Source: Chloroherpetonaceae bacterium
Lineage (GTDB): Bacteria; Bacteroidota; Chlorobiia; Chlorobiales; Thermochlorobacteraceae
NCBI GenBank assembly: GCA_025055975.1
Contig: JANWWM010000084.1
Span: 1 to 64,000, forward strand
Length of the DNA stretch: 64,000 nucleotides
Direction of reading: 5' to 3'
In this document: piece by piece, positions 49,642-59,065 of the stretch
Layout: every line of letters starts with the position of its first letter
Position numbering within the stretch: the first letter of the stretch is position 1
Notes under the pieces: generated by a model
Told to the model about the DNA's origin: nothing
Seen by the model: the letters and a program-made list of their open reading frames with translations, nothing else
The model's database searches: none
Program-made: the position numbers and the translations under genes

Positions 49642-50579
49642 CGCTCTTCGATTTGACCTATCGCCCCGACGAAACGCTCTTTTTCAAGAAGAACGACCCT
49701 AACGACGTGCGATTCGGCGAAGTGGTCAAAACGGACATCCGCTTCTACCGCAGGGCGAAGTTCGTCATTTTAGGCTCGCCGCAAGACGAAGGCGTTAGGC
49801 GCAATGGCGGGCGCGTTGGCGCGCGCAAAGCCCCCGACGAAATCCGTCGCGCCTTCTACAAACTGCCCGTTCCCGACACCATTTCCGAGGGCGACGTGCT
49901 CGACATTGGCGACACGCTCGTTCAAGGCTCGTTGGAGCAAATTCACGAGCGTCAGCGACAAGTCGTCGAGCAACTCTTGCGCGACGAAAAAATCGTCATC
50001 GTTTTGGGCGGCGGCAACGACATCGCCTATCCCGACTGCAAGGCGCTGCAAGCGGTCTTTTCCAACGTGATGGCGTTTAATCTCGACGCGCATTTCGACG
50101 TTCGCGCCGACGAGCCGCGCAACAGCGGCACGCCGTATCGGCAACTTTTGGAAGAGAACGTTCTCTTGCCGCAGTTCTTCTTTGAAATCGGCTCGCAACC
50201 ATTTGCCAACTCCGTCGCCTATCAGCGATACCTGACGCAAAAAGGCGTTGCGGTCTATCCGCTTGAAGCGACGCGCCGCTATGGCATCGACAAACGCTTC
50301 GAGGAAATCATCCGTCGCAACGCCGCGCCAAACGCGATTTTTTGGGGCATCGATATGGATTCGGTTCGCGCCAGCGACGCGCCCGGCGTGAGCGCGCCTT
50401 CGCCGATTGGCTTCACGGCGGAAGAGATTTGCCACATCGCCAGCATCGCGGGCAAACGCAAACGCAGCAAACTGCTCGAGATCACCGAAGTCAATCCCGA
50501 CTACGACATTGATGGTCGCACGGCGAAACTTGCCGCGCTCATCGTCGCTTACTTCATTCGTGAAAAAGCAACCTTCTGA
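49629..50579 (+). CDS. Arginase/formimidoylglutamase family ureohydrolase
   Basis: GSPQDEGVRRNGGRVGARKAPDEIRRAFY; LGGGNDIAYPD; NLDAHFDVR; GIDMDSVRASDAPG; adjacent to hutI. Confidence 0.85.
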   Translation: MDTLTLFDLTYRPDETLFFKKNDPNDVRFGEVVKTDIRFYRRAKFVILGSPQDEGVRRNGGRVGARKAPDEIRRAFYKLPVPDTISEGDVLDIGDTLVQGSLEQIHERQRQVVEQLLRDEKIVIVLGGGNDIAYPDCKALQAVFSNVMAFNLDAHFDVRADEPRNSGTPYRQLLEENVLLPQFFFEIGSQPFANSVAYQRYLTQKGVAVYPLEATRRYGIDKRFEEIIRRNAAPNAIFWGIDMDSVRASDAPGVSAPSPIGFTAEEICHIASIAGKRKRSKLLEITEVNPDYDIDGRTAKLAALIVAYFIREKATF

Positions 50580-50586
50580 AACGCCG

Positions 50587-51357
50587 ATGCGATCCGAAAC
50601 GCCCGCCGTTCTGCGCTGCGAATCGTTGCGAAAAGTCTACAAGAAGCGCGCCGTCGTCAAAAACTCCACGCTCGACGTCAAGCAGGGCGAAATCGTCGGG
50701 CTTCTCGGACCCAATGGCGCGGGCAAAACGACGACGTTCTACATGATCGTCGGCTTCATTCAGCCCGACGCGGGCAGAGTGTTCCTGAACGAGCGCGACA
50801 TCACGCGAGAGCCGATGTATCGACGCGCTCGACTTGGCATCGGTTATTTGCCGCAAGAGCGTTCCGTTTTTCAACGCCTCACGGTCGAGGAAAACATCTT
50901 GGGGATTTTGGAGTTTTCAAACCTCTCGCGCAAGGAGCAAAAGGAGCGGACGGAAAAACTGCTCGAAGAATTCAACATCGCGCACATTCGCCACTCGATG
51001 GGCTACGCGCTTTCGGGCGGCGAGCGTCGACGTTGCGAAATCGCGCGCGCGCTCGCCCTCGAACCGAAGTTCATCTTGCTCGATGAACCCTTCGCGGGAG
51101 TCGACCCCATCGCCGTCGAGGACATTCAACGCACGGTCGCCAAGCTCAAAGAGCGCAACATCGGCATCTTGATTACCGATCACAACGTCGACGAGACGCT
51201 TTCCATCACGAACCGCGCCTACATTATGTTCGACGGCGAAATTCTCCGTCAAGGCGCGCCCGAAGACCTTGCCAACGACCCCATCGCGCGCAAACTCTAC
51301 TTGGGCGAGCGATTCCGATTGCGCGAAAGCGACGACATCGAGAGCCGAAACCCATAA
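50587..51357 (+). CDS. lptB: LPS export ABC transporter ATP-binding protein
   Basis: LLGPNGAGKTTTFYMIVGFIQPDAGRVFLNERDIT; GIGYLPQERSVFQRLTVEENI; LSGGERRRCEIARAL; DHNVDETL. Confidence 0.95.
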   Translation: MRSETPAVLRCESLRKVYKKRAVVKNSTLDVKQGEIVGLLGPNGAGKTTTFYMIVGFIQPDAGRVFLNERDITREPMYRRARLGIGYLPQERSVFQRLTVEENILGILEFSNLSRKEQKERTEKLLEEFNIAHIRHSMGYALSGGERRRCEIARALALEPKFILLDEPFAGVDPIAVEDIQRTVAKLKERNIGILITDHNVDETLSITNRAYIMFDGEILRQGAPEDLANDPIARKLYLGERFRLRESDDIESRNP

Positions 51358-52914
51358 CTACATCAACGCCATCGCCACGAGCGCGCCCGTTATGCCGCAA
51401 ACGAAATTCACGACGTCGTTATCGATCCATCGAACGCCTTTGACGAGCTTGTTGGGAATCGCCTCGCCATCTTCGCGGATGTGGTGGGTTTTTTCGGTGA
51501 TCTTGTCGCGGAACTCGTCGTAATACTGCGCCTGCGCCGTGCCGCCCAAGTAGCTATCGACCAAACTGCCAATCAGCCCCGCGACGCTCACGACGACGAG
51601 AACTTTCAAAACCCCCGCCGACTCGACGAGGTTTCTATTGGCGATCCAGCCGCTCAGGGCGATGACCAACGCGCCCAAAAGTCCGCCCGACGTGCCAATT
51701 AAGGTAACGCCGCCCGACGTGCCCGCGGGCACGGGCTTGAAATTCACGATGGAAACGGGTTGCGGATTGCGCAGCATCGTGCCGATTTCCGTCGCCCACG
51801 TGTCCGCTTGAACCGCCGCCATCGTGCCCAAGTAGCCGAAGTAAAACAGGTCCCGCCACGACTCGCTTGGCAGAAACGGATAGGCTATCATCAAAATCCA
51901 CCCCACGCCGCCATTGGCGACGACTTGTCCCATATCGCGTTGCGAGCCTTTCTCGAAAATCAAATCAAACTTTTTCTTGCGCGCCTTGCCCACCTTCGAG
52001 AGAATCGACGAGAGAAAAAAGAACGTGAGAATCGGAATCGTCCAAACCAAGCCGCCAACGCTGAAAATCGTCGAGGCTAAAAGGAACGCGCAGACCGCGC
52101 CGCTCGCGCTCAAAAACTTCAAGCCAAACGAGAGCCGAGCGAACATAAACGAAATGCCCACGCCGAGCGCGATGCTTTGCATCATCGGCGCGCCATAACG
52201 CTCGAAGACGGCAAGAAAGAACGCCAGCGATAGCGGCACGGCGAGATTGTCCGCTCCGCCCGACATCAGCGATTCCGACGCCGTCGCCACCAACGCGAGC
52301 GCAAAAGCCAAACTCGCAAGCGCCGCGCCGCCAAGTTCCGAGAGCGCCAGGGATTCTGGCTTGAACCAAACGAAACAGCCATACAACGCCGCGAAACTCA
52401 CCCCGAACATCGCCAGCGAGCCTTCGAGCGACTTGACCGTGCTAAACTTGTATTGATGCGGATTTCTGACGCTCTCGCCCACGAGCGCCGCCGCCGCGTC
52501 GCCCAAGCCCAACACGAGCATCGCGGTCTGCATAATCCAAACGCTCCAATCCCAACACAGCCAAACGAGCGCGAGAAAGGCGACGGGGAAATAGACCGTC
52601 CCGTAATTGAGCGAGGTCGCTTTCTCTTCGTCGGGCGCGGCATGGAGCGACGATAGCCAACCCAATCGCGTCGCCAACACGTTGAACGGAATGAACAGCG
52701 CGGGAATCAGCGCGGGGTAGAATTTTTCCTTGAAAAAATACGGCGCGAAAAAAACGAACACGCCCGTTGCGACGTGGACAAGTTTGCGCGTATGGCTTGG
52801 CGAAACCTTCGCAAATTTTTTGAGCGATTCGCTCAGGGCAAGAAGCAAAACGAGCAAGAACAGAGCGACGAGAAAGGCGAACACGTCGGTCTCCGACGAC
52901 GGCGTAAAGTTCAT
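51358..52914 (-). CDS. Fusion of phytol/dolichol-kinase-like domain and DUF92 domain
   Basis: N-terminal HTRKLVHVATGVFVFFAPYFF...LGLGDAAAALVGE (CTP-dependent polyprenol kinase-like); C-terminal AVQADTWATEIGTMLRNPQPVSIVNFKPVPAGTSGGVTLIGTSGGLLGA (DUF92). Confidence 0.82.
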   Translation of the reverse strand: MNFTPSSETDVFAFLVALFLLVLLLALSESLKKFAKVSPSHTRKLVHVATGVFVFFAPYFFKEKFYPALIPALFIPFNVLATRLGWLSSLHAAPDEEKATSLNYGTVYFPVAFLALVWLCWDWSVWIMQTAMLVLGLGDAAAALVGESVRNPHQYKFSTVKSLEGSLAMFGVSFAALYGCFVWFKPESLALSELGGAALASLAFALALVATASESLMSGGADNLAVPLSLAFFLAVFERYGAPMMQSIALGVGISFMFARLSFGLKFLSASGAVCAFLLASTIFSVGGLVWTIPILTFFFLSSILSKVGKARKKKFDLIFEKGSQRDMGQVVANGGVGWILMIAYPFLPSESWRDLFYFGYLGTMAAVQADTWATEIGTMLRNPQPVSIVNFKPVPAGTSGGVTLIGTSGGLLGALVIALSGWIANRNLVESAGVLKVLVVVSVAGLIGSLVDSYLGGTAQAQYYDEFRDKITEKTHHIREDGEAIPNKLVKGVRWIDNDVVNFVCGITGALVAMALM

Positions 52915-52966
52915 TTTGCGCGGATAGCCTGATGGTTTTTGGCGAAGTTAAGCAATCGGGGCAAAC

Positions 52967-53728
52967 TCATCGGCGCATCTTCTTCAAGAGCGTTTCGCTT
53001 AGGGCGCGATTGGCGCTCACAAGACCTTTGCCGAAGAGCGACGCTGGCTTGCCGTCGATGTCGAAGCACGCGCCGCCCGCTTCCGACACGATGGGCAGAA
53101 GCGCGGCGATGTCCCAAGGGTTCATTTTCGGGTCAATCATAATCTCGGCGTTGCCCGACGCGACGAGGCAATGCCCGTAGCAATCCCCCCACGTTCGAAA
53201 CAAGCCCGTCTTGCCGCGCAACTCCGCAAGCGGCATGTCGGAATCGCCAAAGACGTAATCTTCGCTCGTGGCGCAGAGCAGAGCGTCTTCCAGTTTGGAG
53301 ACGTTGGAAACCGAGAGGCGTTGAAAATCGCAAAACGCGCCGCCGCCTTGTTCGGCGTAGTAGATTTGGTTCAGCGCGGGGAAATTCACCACGCCCAAAA
53401 GAACCTCGCCGCCCGCTTCAAGCCCAATCATCACGCCGTAGAGCGGAACGCCGTGAATGAACGACTTGGTGCCATCAATGGGGTCAATCACCCAACGCCG
53501 CCCTGACTTGCCCGTCTTTTCGCCCGATTCTTCGCCCAAGAACCCGTCTTTCGGAAAGGCTTTGCCAAGCGCGGAGCGAATGAGTTTCTCGGCGTTTCTG
53601 TCGGCTTCGGTTACGGGCGAGCGGTCGCGCTTGCGCTCGACTTTCAGCGAGCGTTGCCGAAAGTAGCGCAACGTCAATTTGCCCGCTTCCATCGCCACAT
53701 CGAGCGCGAGTTCAAGCTCTTTGGTCAT
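52967..53728 (-). CDS. Inositol-monophosphatase-family phosphatase (HisN/CysQ-like)
   Basis: DGFLGEESGEKTGKSGRRWVIDPIDGTKSFIHGVPLYGVMIGLE; MNPWDIAALLPIVSEAGG. Confidence 0.93.
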   Translation of the reverse strand: MTKELELALDVAMEAGKLTLRYFRQRSLKVERKRDRSPVTEADRNAEKLIRSALGKAFPKDGFLGEESGEKTGKSGRRWVIDPIDGTKSFIHGVPLYGVMIGLEAGGEVLLGVVNFPALNQIYYAEQGGGAFCDFQRLSVSNVSKLEDALLCATSEDYVFGDSDMPLAELRGKTGLFRTWGDCYGHCLVASGNAEIMIDPKMNPWDIAALLPIVSEAGGACFDIDGKPASLFGKGLVSANRALSETLLKKMRR

Positions 53729-53898
53729 TGCGACAAAATGGATTGAACGAGAGGCGCAAAACTAACAAAATCTTTCGTCGCCTTCCGCAGATTGCTTTTG
53801 TTTCAAGCGAAACGCTCGCCCTTCCGAGCGACGACAAATTGGCGCGCCAAATGAAGCGACGCGCCAAAATGGTTTGTCGTTCCGAGTTTGATTCCCGT

Positions 53899-53922
53899 CA
53901 TTCCAGCGCAGCGAGGAATCCG
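53899..53922. repeat. Dispersed intergenic repeat (copy 2, diverged)
   Basis: TCATTCCAGCGCAGCGAGGAATCC. Confidence 0.55.
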
Positions 53923-54043
53923 CCGTCGCCAATTGCGAATCAAACGCTCTCGTTTGCTCCCAACGCCGACGCAAGCCGTCAATTTCCTCGTCTCGAAAAA
54001 GAGCCGCTTTGTCGCCATATTTGCCGCCAAAATTTCTCAAAAG

Positions 54044-55063
54044 ATGACTCCAACGATTTTGCTCACGCAAGGCGACATCAATGGCATCGGGACGGAAATC
54101 ATTTTGAAGGCGTTTGCGAAACTTCGTCGCTTGAAGGCTCGGCTTTGCGCCGTTGGTTCGATGCGCGAGTTTGAGTTTCATCGCAAGCGTCTCGACTTGC
54201 CCGTCGCCCTCGCGGAAATCGCGGCTTTGGACGAACTCGATTCCGTTCCGCGCTCCGCGCTCGCCATTTTGAACGTAAAGCACGAGGCGAAAACGAAGTT
54301 CGGACAAGTTCGCGCCGACGCGGGCGACCTTGCGATGAAGTCCGTCGAGTTGGCGGCAAGGCTTTGCTTGCGAGACGAAGCGCATGCGATCGTAACCGCG
54401 CCCATTCATAAAGAAGCCATCGCCAAAGCGGGCTGGGCATTCGAAGGGCACACGGATTTTTTGGCGCATCTTTCGAACCGGCGCGTTCAAATGCTTTTCG
54501 CCGATGAACGCTCGCAACTGCGCGTCGCGCTGGCGACCGTTCACGTGCCTCTCGCCAAGGTCTCGGAACGGCTCTCGACGCAAGGCATTGAGGAGAAAAT
54601 CCAAACGCTTCACGACGCGCTGCGGCGCGACTTCGGGATTAAAACGCCGCGCATCGCCGTCTTGGGCTTGAACCCGCACGCTTCCGATGGCGGCATCATC
54701 GGCAGAGAAGAAGAAGAGCTCTTGAAGCCGACGCTCAAACGCCTTGCGCGTCGGTTTCGTCTCAAAGGTCCGTTTGCGGCGGACGGATTTTTCGGCGCGA
54801 AACTCTATCGCAACTTCGACGCGACGCTGGCGATGTATCACGACCAAGCGTTGATTCCGTTCAAAATGCTCGCCTTCGAGACGGGCGTGAATCTTACGCT
54901 TGGCTTGCCTTTCGTGAGAACGTCGCCCGACCACGGCGTCGCCTTCGACATCGCGGGCAAGGGAATCGCCAACGAGTCGAGCTTCATTGAGGCGACGAAA
55001 CTCGCTCTGAAACTCGCCATCGCGCGACGCGCCGCTCAAACGCGCTCGCGGGTTCTCGCTTAA
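54044..55063 (+). CDS. pdxA: 4-hydroxythreonine-4-phosphate dehydrogenase
   Basis: LLTQGDINGIGTEIILKAF; TAPIHKEAIAKAGWAFEGHTDFLA; MYHDQALIPFKMLAFETGVNLTLGLPFVRTSPDHGVAFDIAGKG. Confidence 0.96.
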   Translation: MTPTILLTQGDINGIGTEIILKAFAKLRRLKARLCAVGSMREFEFHRKRLDLPVALAEIAALDELDSVPRSALAILNVKHEAKTKFGQVRADAGDLAMKSVELAARLCLRDEAHAIVTAPIHKEAIAKAGWAFEGHTDFLAHLSNRRVQMLFADERSQLRVALATVHVPLAKVSERLSTQGIEEKIQTLHDALRRDFGIKTPRIAVLGLNPHASDGGIIGREEEELLKPTLKRLARRFRLKGPFAADGFFGAKLYRNFDATLAMYHDQALIPFKMLAFETGVNLTLGLPFVRTSPDHGVAFDIAGKGIANESSFIEATKLALKLAIARRAAQTRSRVLA

Positions 55064-55078
55064 CCAAGCCTCAGGCAA

Positions 55079-55951
55079 ATGTCGGAACGAAACAAAGGCG
55101 CGGCGTTCATTTTGCTTGCGGCGATCTTGTGGTCGACGGGCGGCGCGATCATCAAAGCCACGTCGCTCAACGCCTTTCAAACGTCGCTATGGCGGTCGCT
55201 CTTTGCGACTCTCGCGCTGCTGCTCGTCGCTCGCCCAAAAACGATTTTGTTGGACTCTGCGACGCTCGTCGCGTCTCTTGCTTACGCGGCGACGCTCGTT
55301 TTTTTCGCGCTTGGCACGAAACTGACGACGGCGGCAAACGCGATTCTCCTGCAATACGCCGCTCCGATTTACATTCTGCCCCTCTCGCATTGGATTTTGG
55401 GCGAGCGCATCACGCGCGTCGGCGCGATTACCGTCGCGCTGTGCCTTTTGGGAATGACGATTTTCTTTTTGGACAAACTTTCGCCCGAAGGCTACGCGGG
55501 CAACGTCGCCGCGCTTTTGTCGGGAATTTGCTTCGCGCTGATGACCGTCTATCTGCGCAAAAACAAAGAGGGCGATCCGCTCTCCTCGATCTTGCTTGGC
55601 AACGTGTGCGTCGTTTTGACTTGCGGCGCGATGTCGCTCTTGCAGTTCGCTTCTTTCGAAGCCTTCGCGCTTTCGCCTTCGGACGCTTTGCGGACGGGCT
55701 TTTTGGGCGTTTTTCAAATTGCGATTCCCTACGCCTTGTTCGTTCATGGCATCAAGCGCGTTCCCGCGCTCGAAGCGTCGCTTCTCTCGATGTTGGAGCC
55801 GATTTTGAATCCGATGTGGGCGGCGTTGCTCGTTGGAGAAACGCCGTCCATCAACGCGATGATGGGCGGCGCGGTCATCGTGGGCGCGGTCGCGTTTTAC
55901 AACGTCGCGTCGTCAAGGCAAGCGCGCTTGAAACAAAAAAGCCTCGATTGA
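55079..55951 (+). CDS. EamA/DMT-family transporter
   Basis: Ten hydrophobic segments; ILLAAILWSTGGAIIKATSLNAFQTSLWRSLFA; LLSMLEPILNPMWAALLVGETPS. Confidence 0.92.
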   Translation: MSERNKGAAFILLAAILWSTGGAIIKATSLNAFQTSLWRSLFATLALLLVARPKTILLDSATLVASLAYAATLVFFALGTKLTTAANAILLQYAAPIYILPLSHWILGERITRVGAITVALCLLGMTIFFLDKLSPEGYAGNVAALLSGICFALMTVYLRKNKEGDPLSSILLGNVCVVLTCGAMSLLQFASFEAFALSPSDALRTGFLGVFQIAIPYALFVHGIKRVPALEASLLSMLEPILNPMWAALLVGETPSINAMMGGAVIVGAVAFYNVASSRQARLKQKSLD

Positions 55952-55962
55952 AGTCGAGGCTT
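55933..55962 (-). terminator. Intrinsic terminator between convergent EamA and citrate synthase genes
   Basis: AAGCCTCGA-TTGAAG-TCGAGGCTT with an A-run on plus; overlaps the EamA stop codon. Confidence 0.75.
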
Positions 55963-55983
55963 GCGATTTCGGTCGTCGCCGCG

Positions 55984-57144
55984 TTAGCCGCGCTCTTCGA
56001 GCGGCACGTATTTGAGGTCGATGGGACCCGTGTATTCGGCGGTCGGACGAATGAGGCGATTGTTGGCGTATTGTTCCAAGATGTGCGCCGTCCAGCCCGC
56101 CGTTCTGCTGATGGCGAAAATCGGCGTGAAGAGATCGAGCGAAATCCCCATCAAGTGATAGGTCGAGGCTGAGTAGAAATCGACGTTGGGGTAGAGTTTC
56201 TTTTCTTGGAACACGAGTTCTTCGATGCGGCGCGACATTTCATACCACTTCATAATGCCCGTGCGTTCGCCCATTCGTTTGGACATCTGACGCAAGTGCG
56301 TGGCGCGCGGGTCTTCGGTTTTGTAGACGCGATGTCCGAATCCCATAATTTTGCGCTTTTCGGCGAAGGCTTTTTGAATGTAGCCATCGACGCGGCTGGG
56401 GTCGCCGATTTCTTGGAGCATTCGCATCACTTGCTCGTTGGCGCCGCCGTGAAGCGGTCCTTTGAGCGCGCCGATCGCGCCCGTCACGGCGGAATACATA
56501 TCCGACAGCGTTGCGGCGATGACGCGCGCCGTGAAGGTCGAGGCGTTAAGTTCGTGGTCGGCGTGCAGAATCAAGCAAACATCGAACATTCGCACGATTT
56601 CGTCGTCGGGCACTTTGCCCGTGAGCATATAGAGGAAGTTCGCCGCAAAAGGCAGGCTTGGGTCGGGCTGAATCAAGTCCTTCTCTTTGCGGATTCGGTC
56701 GTCAAACGCCACGATGGTCGCCACTTGCGAAAGCAGTTGCGTCGCTTGCTGGATGTGAACTTCGCGCGTCATCAATTCGGATTCTTGGTACAGCGCCAGT
56801 TCGGAAACCGCCGTGCGCAAGGCTTCCATGGGCGGCGCGGAGGTGGGAATGCTGTAAAGATGCGCCACGACCTCGCGCGGCAAGCGACGATGTTGCGACA
56901 GCTCGCGCCGAAACTCTTTGAGTTCTTGCTTGTTGGGAAACTTGCCGAACCACAGGAGATAAACGGTTTCCTCAAACGTTGCGCCGCCCGCAACGATGTC
57001 GTTGATGTCGTAACCGCGATAGACCAGCCGCCCTTGCTTGCCGTCAATGAAACAAATCTCCGACGAGGCGGCGACGATGTCCTCGAGACCCGCTTTCGGC
57101 TTCGCCGCTGGGGCGTTGCCGTTTCCTGTTGTGATGACTGACAT
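55984..57144 (-). CDS. gltA: Citrate synthase
   Basis: CFIDGKQGRLVYRGYDINDIV; LILHADHELNASTFTARVIAAT; GPLHGGANEQVMRML; IMGFGHRVYKTEDPRA. Confidence 0.96.
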   Translation of the reverse strand: MSVITTGNGNAPAAKPKAGLEDIVAASSEICFIDGKQGRLVYRGYDINDIVAGGATFEETVYLLWFGKFPNKQELKEFRRELSQHRRLPREVVAHLYSIPTSAPPMEALRTAVSELALYQESELMTREVHIQQATQLLSQVATIVAFDDRIRKEKDLIQPDPSLPFAANFLYMLTGKVPDDEIVRMFDVCLILHADHELNASTFTARVIAATLSDMYSAVTGAIGALKGPLHGGANEQVMRMLQEIGDPSRVDGYIQKAFAEKRKIMGFGHRVYKTEDPRATHLRQMSKRMGERTGIMKWYEMSRRIEELVFQEKKLYPNVDFYSASTYHLMGISLDLFTPIFAISRTAGWTAHILEQYANNRLIRPTAEYTGPIDLKYVPLEERG

Positions 57145-57356
57145 TTGGATACTCCTTGCGATTAAGTTGTTGGAATCGATGCTTTCGAGAAAGGTAGCGG
57201 GCGACAAGCGTTCATTTTTTGTCGCGTCGTAATGTTGGGCGAATATAAGAAATTCCGCGAAGTCCGATTCTCGCTCTCGTCAAGGCGGATCGTTTGTCGA
57301 CGCGCTCGCGCGTCGGTTGCGCTCGGCGCGCGAGTCTCGTTGGCTTGCGACGCGCG

Positions 57357-58883
57357 TTAGTAGGTTGGCATTGAGGGGTCGATTTCCTTTGCCCAAGCGA
57401 TGATGCCGCCTACGACGTTCTTCACGTTTTTGAATCCGTTTTGACGCAGAATCTCGCACGCTTGCGCCGATCGTCCGCCCATTTTGCAATGCACGAGAAT
57501 CTCCGTTTCCTCCTTGCCTCTGAGTTCGCCAAGTCGATTGGGCAATTCGGGCAACGGAATCAAGACCGTTCCGTCCAAGCGCACGATCTCCCACTCGTTT
57601 GGATTGCGAACATCGAGAATGAAAGGCTTTTCGCCCGCGTCCAGGCGCGCTTTGAGTTCGCGCACGGTGATTTCGTTTGGATTGCTCGACGTCATTGGCG
57701 TCTCCTTTTGTTTCAGCTCGGCGTTTTGATGGTGGTCGTTGGCGGGCATGCCGCAGAAGGCTTCGTAATCGATGAGCGTCGTAACGCTTGGGTGGTCGGA
57801 GCAAACGACGCAATCGGGATTTTTCTTCAATTTGAGTTCGCGGAATTTCATTTTGAGCGCGTCGAACAAGAGCAAGCGGTTGAGCATCGGCTCGCCAATG
57901 CCCGCGATGAGTTTGATGGTCTCGATGGCTTGCATCGTGCCCACCACGCCCGGCAACACGCCCAACACGCCGCCCTCGGCGCAACTCGGCACGAGACCGG
58001 GCGGTGGCGGTTCGGGATACAGGCAACGATAGCATGCGCCTTCGGGCAATCGACCATTCGTGGCTTCGCGGCTATTCGCCCAAAAGACCGATACCTGCCC
58101 CTCAAAGCGAAAAATGCTTCCATACACGTTTGGCTTGCCGAGCAACACGCACGCATCGTTGACGAGATATCGCGTCGGGAAATTGTCCGTGCCGTCGACG
58201 ATGACGTCGTAATCCTTCATAATCTCCAAGGCATTTTGCGACGTGAGCGGCGTTTCGTAAATGACGACTTCGACGAAGGGATTGATGGCGTTGATGGTCT
58301 GTTTGGCGGATTCGGTTTTGGGCTTGCCGACGGAATCGGAGCGATGCAGAATTTGGCGTTGGAGATTGGAATAATCGACGACGTCGAAATCGACGATGCC
58401 GAGCCTGCCTATGCCCGCCGCCGCCATATACATCGCAAACGGCGAGCCAAGTCCGCCCGCGCCAATCATCAAGACGCTGGCGCGTTTCATTTTCTTCTGC
58501 CCTTCCAAGCCAAATTCGGGCAAAATCAGATGGCGGCTGTATCGCTTGATTTCTTCGTTGGAGAGAACCGCCTCGCTCTCGACGCGCGTTTCGCCGATGG
58601 TCTTCGCGGTTCCGCCCGCGATGGACGGCACGATGATGAGTTCGTCGCCAACGCGCACTTCGGTCTCAAGCCCGTTCAAATCCTTGATGTTGGAATCGCC
58701 TTTGTAGACATTGACGAAGGAGCGCAGTTTGCCGTCGTCGGCGTAAAGATTTTTTTTGAGCGCGGGATATCGCTCGGTGAGTTGGGCGAGCGCTTCGCCA
58801 ACGTTTCGAGCGCGGACCTCGACGACTTCGTTGCCGCCCGCGTACTGACGCAGCGCCGTCGGAATGATGATGCGCGTAGTCAT
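57357..58883 (-). CDS. Fused ThiS/MoaD-like, MoeB/ThiF E1-like and rhodanese protein
   Basis: N-terminal Ubl with VRVGDELIIVPSIAGG; E1 SVLMIGAGGLGSPFAMYMAAAGIGRLGIVDFDVVDYSNLQRQILH; zinc CYRC/CVVC; rhodanese FILDVRNPNEWEI...ILVHCKMGGRSAQA. Confidence 0.93.
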   Translation of the reverse strand: MTTRIIIPTALRQYAGGNEVVEVRARNVGEALAQLTERYPALKKNLYADDGKLRSFVNVYKGDSNIKDLNGLETEVRVGDELIIVPSIAGGTAKTIGETRVESEAVLSNEEIKRYSRHLILPEFGLEGQKKMKRASVLMIGAGGLGSPFAMYMAAAGIGRLGIVDFDVVDYSNLQRQILHRSDSVGKPKTESAKQTINAINPFVEVVIYETPLTSQNALEIMKDYDVIVDGTDNFPTRYLVNDACVLLGKPNVYGSIFRFEGQVSVFWANSREATNGRLPEGACYRCLYPEPPPPGLVPSCAEGGVLGVLPGVVGTMQAIETIKLIAGIGEPMLNRLLLFDALKMKFRELKLKKNPDCVVCSDHPSVTTLIDYEAFCGMPANDHHQNAELKQKETPMTSSNPNEITVRELKARLDAGEKPFILDVRNPNEWEIVRLDGTVLIPLPELPNRLGELRGKEETEILVHCKMGGRSAQACEILRQNGFKNVKNVVGGIIAWAKEIDPSMPTY

Positions 58884-59065
58884 ATCAAGCCCTTGATGGT
58901 TTAGAATTTTGGAAAATCTCGACCTGCGTAACGCAGATTCAGGGTCGAGAAGTTTTCGGGCGCAAGCGCGTTTTCTCGACGCGCAACGTTCTCGAACAAT
59001 CGAGTTAGATTTCGCCCAAAAGCGCGTAAATTTAACTTCGACAATCGCTTCCAAAACCTTGCCTG

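Noticed and set aside
53762-55180. 472-aa minus-strand ORF opposite pdxA
   Set aside because: Antisense to a well-supported gene and spans its intergenic borders.
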